From assembly GCA_002497285.1 (NCBI GenBank), contig DANJ01000001.1:1-44835 (forward strand): DNA of 44,835 nt, read 5' to 3'. The notes beneath the pieces are model-generated. The model did not search any database and had not been told where the DNA came from. It saw only the letters and a program-made list of their open reading frames with translations. Each line of letters starts with the position of its first letter. Positions within the stretch are counted from its first letter, which is position 1. Position numbers and translations under genes: made by a program. Source of the DNA: Candidatus Pacearchaeota archaeon UBA92. Its GTDB lineage: Archaea; Nanobdellota; Nanobdellia; Pacearchaeales; GW2011-AR1. Of this stretch, positions 43,241 through 44,835 are shown piece after piece.

Positions 43241-43438
43241 ATGGAGAATAAACAGGCATCTTTAGATGAGATTTACAAAGTTTTACTAGAACTAAAGGCA
43301 AAAATGCAAAATATGGATAGGTATATTGAGGATTTGGAATTCGCAAGAAGAACAGAAGAGGCTTGGAGGGAAATAGACGTGGGCAAGGGAATTACTATGT
43401 CTAAGGAAAAATTTCTGAAAGAACTTGAATCCTGGTAG
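43241..43438 (+). CDS. Probable antitoxin of a RelE-type module
   Basis: This 65-aa, mostly helical protein has an N-terminal coiled coil (SLDEIYKVLLELKAKMQNMD) and ends in GKGITMSKEKFLKELESW, a toxin-binding tail style. It precedes the RelE-like gene by 5 bp, the standard antitoxin-first order. The antitoxin family was not recognised. Confidence 0.6.
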   Translation: MENKQASLDEIYKVLLELKAKMQNMDRYIEDLEFARRTEEAWREIDVGKGITMSKEKFLKELESW

Positions 43439-43443
43439 CTAAA

Positions 43444-43692
43444 ATGGTAAAAAGCATTACATATGCCCCAATTTTTCAAAGGAAATTTAAGAAGATTGAT
43501 AAGAGCTATTCTGAAGGAATAAAGAAATTAATCAAAAAAATTATAGAGAACCCAGAAATAGGCAAGCCAATGCAATACGAAAGAAAGGACACAAGGGAAG
43601 TTTATCTTTCTCCTTTTCGTCTTTCATATTCTTATGACATTAAAACAGACGTGCTAACTCTCTTAAACATCTATCACAAAGACGAGCAGTAA
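43444..43692 (+). CDS. RelE/ParE-superfamily toxin
   Basis: This 82-aa protein has the RelE fold pattern: FQRKFKKIDKSYSEGIKKLIKKIIENPEIGKPM, then YLSPFRLSYSYDIKTDVLTLLNIYHKDEQ, with basic residues (K, R) and a terminal helix-like HKDE. RelE toxins cut mRNA at the ribosome A site; ParE forms target gyrase, and the two cannot be told apart here. It is paired with the antitoxin-like gene upstream. Confidence 0.8.
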   Translation: MVKSITYAPIFQRKFKKIDKSYSEGIKKLIKKIIENPEIGKPMQYERKDTREVYLSPFRLSYSYDIKTDVLTLLNIYHKDEQ

Positions 43693-43719
43693 CCTTCGCA
43701 GTAACTTCCGAGCGTCTCC
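43686..43719 (+). repeat. Direct repeat left of the 43790 gene, including a tandem 12-mer
   Basis: GCAGTAACCTTC (43686-43697, covering the toxin stop codon) is followed at once by GCAGTAACTTCC (43698-43709). Positions 43698-43719 form a 22-bp unit repeated at 44070-44091 with two transitions. Confidence 0.65.
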
Positions 43720-43739
43720 AACAACTTCCAACATGCCTA

Positions 43740-43754
43740 ATAAGTTCGGATTAA
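43740..43754 (+). promoter_or_regulatory. 15-bp promoter-proximal motif, copy 2
   Basis: ATAAGTTCGGATTAA lies 6 bp upstream of TATATAAA (43761-43768), the TATA box of the gene at 43790. Spacing matches copy 1. Confidence 0.6.
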
Positions 43755-43789
43755 GCAAAATATATAAACTCAAAAATAGGCGAATTACC

Positions 43790-44065
43790 ATGACAGAACA
43801 AGATAGGATCGCGAAAAAATATCAGGGAGAACAAGCAGTCGTAGTTTATAGAGATAATCATGGTCTTTTCCTTTGGGCAGGGTTAGATACGAAAGACTTA
43901 GATAAAAGAATTTTAGAAAGCGCAATCAGAGGAGATCTTCGTGGTTGTGCAGCTGTGAAAAGATACGATGGAATAAACGCAAAGGCGATAGACGCACTTA
44001 GTTACGAACTACAAAAATCGAATCGGAAAGGCACAAAGGAAATCTCAGATGTTCTATCAGAATAA
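43790..44065 (+). CDS. 91-aa unknown protein flanked by direct repeats
   Basis: The ATG at 43790 is supported by TATATAAA 25 nt upstream; a longer frame from 43733 would run through the promoter. The protein reads MTEQDRIAKKYQGEQAVVVYRD with strands and a helix (DLDKRILESAIRGDLRGCAAVKRY) and no clear family. Its borders carry nearly identical 22-bp repeats, like a mobile or duplicated cassette. Confidence 0.55.
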   Translation: MTEQDRIAKKYQGEQAVVVYRDNHGLFLWAGLDTKDLDKRILESAIRGDLRGCAAVKRYDGINAKAIDALSYELQKSNRKGTKEISDVLSE

Positions 44066-44069
44066 GTTA

Positions 44070-44091
44070 GCAGTAACTTTCAAGCGTCTCC
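44070..44091 (+). repeat. 22-bp direct repeat right of the 43790 gene
   Basis: This starts with GCAGTAACTT and ends with AGCGTCTCC; it matches 43698-43719 except for two transitions. It lies 5 bp after the stop codon, as the left copy lies 6 bp after the toxin stop. Confidence 0.65.
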
Positions 44092-44107
44092 TAAAAAATC
44101 CTACAAT

Positions 44108-44147
44108 CTATAAACGGCGGTTAATGACACTTATACGCCGTTTATAG
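44108..44147. terminator. Perfect 12-bp-arm inverted repeat
   Basis: CTATAAACGGCG (44108-44119) and CGCCGTTTATAG (44136-44147) are exact inverted repeats with a 16-nt loop. It lies between two convergent genes, where it could stop transcription from both sides; a protein-binding site is the alternative. Confidence 0.55.
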
Positions 44148-44167
44148 AGCCCTAAACACCCTAAAAA

Positions 44168-44338
44168 TCAACTTTTTTCTATTTTCCTCAAAATAAGCTG
44201 GTTTTTCTCTGCAATACACTCTAATTCATCCCCTTCCTTCAGTTTAGCGGCATCTAACTTCACTTCAGGCAGGTTTACCTTAAACTTATAATATTCCTGG
44301 CCCTTATAGATCCTGGACCTCTCCTTTAATATTTTCAT
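44168..44338 (-). CDS. AbrB-like small DNA-binding protein
   Basis: The frame from ATG 44338 to TGA 44170-44168 gives 56 aa: KFKVNLPEVKLDAAKLKEGDELEC then QLILRKI, the AbrB swapped-hairpin signature. A TATA-like ATTTAAAT (about 44361-44368) lies 25-30 nt upstream and is bracketed by a 7-bp inverted repeat, consistent with autoregulation. Probably a regulator or antitoxin; no toxin gene is adjacent. Confidence 0.7.
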   Translation of the reverse strand: MKILKERSRIYKGQEYYKFKVNLPEVKLDAAKLKEGDELECIAEKNQLILRKIEKS

Positions 44339-44350
44339 CTCTAAAAAGAG

Positions 44351-44374
44351 CTAAAGAACTATTTAAATCTTTAG
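44351..44374. promoter_or_regulatory. TATA box inside a 7-bp inverted repeat
   Basis: CTAAAGA (44351-44357) and TCTTTAG (44368-44374) flank the TATA sequence of the AbrB-like gene. A dimer bound here would block TBP. Confidence 0.55.
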
Positions 44375-44468
44375 AGACCGAAAAGTTTAGTAAGCTATTT
44401 TTTCAAAAAATTGTCAAATTAACTCATGCTAAATCTTCCTGCTTTCGCCAAGAATATCCTACATCTCA

Positions 44469-44483
44469 ATAAGTTCGGGTTAA
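44469..44483 (+). promoter_or_regulatory. 15-bp promoter-proximal motif, copy 3
   Basis: ATAAGTTCGGGTTAA is identical to copy 1. It is followed by CTAAAATAG-type A/T sequence and lies 54 bp before the gene at 44538. Confidence 0.55.
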
Positions 44484-44537
44484 CCTAAAATAGCTAAAAT
44501 AGGAAAGACTTAATTATCTAACACGCCTTATTTTTCT

Positions 44538-44660
44538 ATGGAAGATGAACATGAGAATAATAAATTACAAGACTTATTAATGGATGAGAAAGGTTTTGTT
44601 CCTATAAAAGACGCCCTTGAAAGGGCGAAGGTTAGATGGGAACAGTCTATAATTAAGTAA
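44538..44660 (+). CDS. 40-aa small charged protein
   Basis: The frame from ATG 44538 to TAA 44658-44660 encodes MEDEHENNKLQDLLMDEKGF then a helix ALERAKVRWEQSIIK. It is acidic at the N-terminus and helical at the end. It has the third 15-bp motif upstream, which argues that it is a real gene. Size and pattern could suit an antitoxin, but no toxin is seen. Confidence 0.5.
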   Translation: MEDEHENNKLQDLLMDEKGFVPIKDALERAKVRWEQSIIK

Positions 44661-44835
44661 TTAATGCCTTCCCCTAAACACTTTCCTCAAATGAGGCGGC
44701 TTCCCAAGTTGCCACATAACTAATACCAAAATAATCAGCCCTATTACAACACATAGAGCAATCCAATAAGCCCATACCGGTAATCCCCTAATTATCTCCA
44801 AAACGCCCTTCTCTTCATCAGCACTATCTATAATC
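44661..44835 (-). CDS. Membrane protein, 5' part beyond the window
   Basis: The last 57 or so residues of a minus-strand gene: an acidic segment (DEEKGVLEIIRG), one TM (PVWAYWIALCVVIGLIILVLV) and a basic tail ending RKVFRGRH. The start lies outside the window. Family not recognised. Confidence 0.55.
   Translation of the reverse strand, partial: IIDSADEEKGVLEIIRGLPVWAYWIALCVVIGLIILVLVMWQLGKPPHLRKVFRGRH

Noticed and set aside
43733..43789. Longer start for the 91-aa gene
   Set aside because: The extra codons would span the 15-bp motif and the TATA box placed 25 nt before ATG 43790.

Overview
The window looks like chromosomal DNA from a small-genome, AT-rich archaeon, most likely of the DPANN superphylum (Pacearchaeota/Woesearchaeota-like). 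The main support is a cdc6/orc1 - PolD small subunit - PolD large subunit cluster, an archaeal RPA-type OB-fold protein, aEF-1 beta, an archaeal TyrRS, Hef- and Lhr-family helicases, PRC-barrel proteins, and many small proteins with class III (type IV prepilin-like) N-termini. Promoters are archaeal: TATA boxes about 25 nt before the start codon, often implying leaderless transcripts. The lineage call is inference; no rRNA or tRNA was found to anchor it.

Layout. 1-4.4 kb: RPA-like protein (-), aEF-1 beta, a membrane protein, a HIT-fold protein that has lost its histidine triad, prepilin peptidase with a tiny basic protein coupled to it, a lipoprotein/EF-hand reading frame broken by an in-frame TGA, and a GmhA-type sugar phosphate isomerase. 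4.4-18.6 kb: a large type IV pilus/Tad-like locus. About twelve minus-strand genes encode small, mutually dissimilar, single-TM proteins, nearly all with a Gly at the expected prepilin cleavage point. Next come a double-length TadC/PilC-type platform protein, a proline iminopeptidase, a TadA/GspE-type ATPase, two coiled-coil proteins and three tandem paralogous polytopic membrane proteins. 18.6-27.5 kb: a PRC-barrel protein, a dead site-2-protease homologue, a Hef helicase/nuclease split into two genes with a membrane protein between, TyrRS, a TGS-domain GTPase, an M16 protease and a TctA/DUF112 membrane protein.

27.5-36.5 kb: PolD large and small subunits and Cdc6 read leftwards from an AT-rich, repeat-containing gap of about 0.63 kb (33716-34343) that is the best candidate for a replication origin. 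Beyond it lie another PRC-barrel protein, a conserved unknown, an SbcD-related phosphoesterase, and an AbrB-like regulator divergent from a membrane-anchored protein. 36.5-39.2 kb: an Lhr-family helicase with an unusual Walker A.

39.3-44.8 kb is an accessory region of short genes with dense regulatory structure: a Cys-rich anchored protein interrupted by TAG, winged-helix proteins, two homologous coiled-coil/winged-helix proteins facing each other, 16 copies of CTGTTT/AAACAG within 0.85 kb including a palindrome on the regulator's own promoter, a DUF5654-like protein, a RelE-type toxin-antitoxin pair, three copies of a 15-bp promoter-proximal motif (ATAAGTTCGGRTTAA), a gene flanked by 22-bp direct repeats, a 12-bp-arm inverted repeat, and an AbrB-like regulator. 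The most system-like novelty is the pilus locus; the most unexplained DNA-level signals are in this last accessory region.
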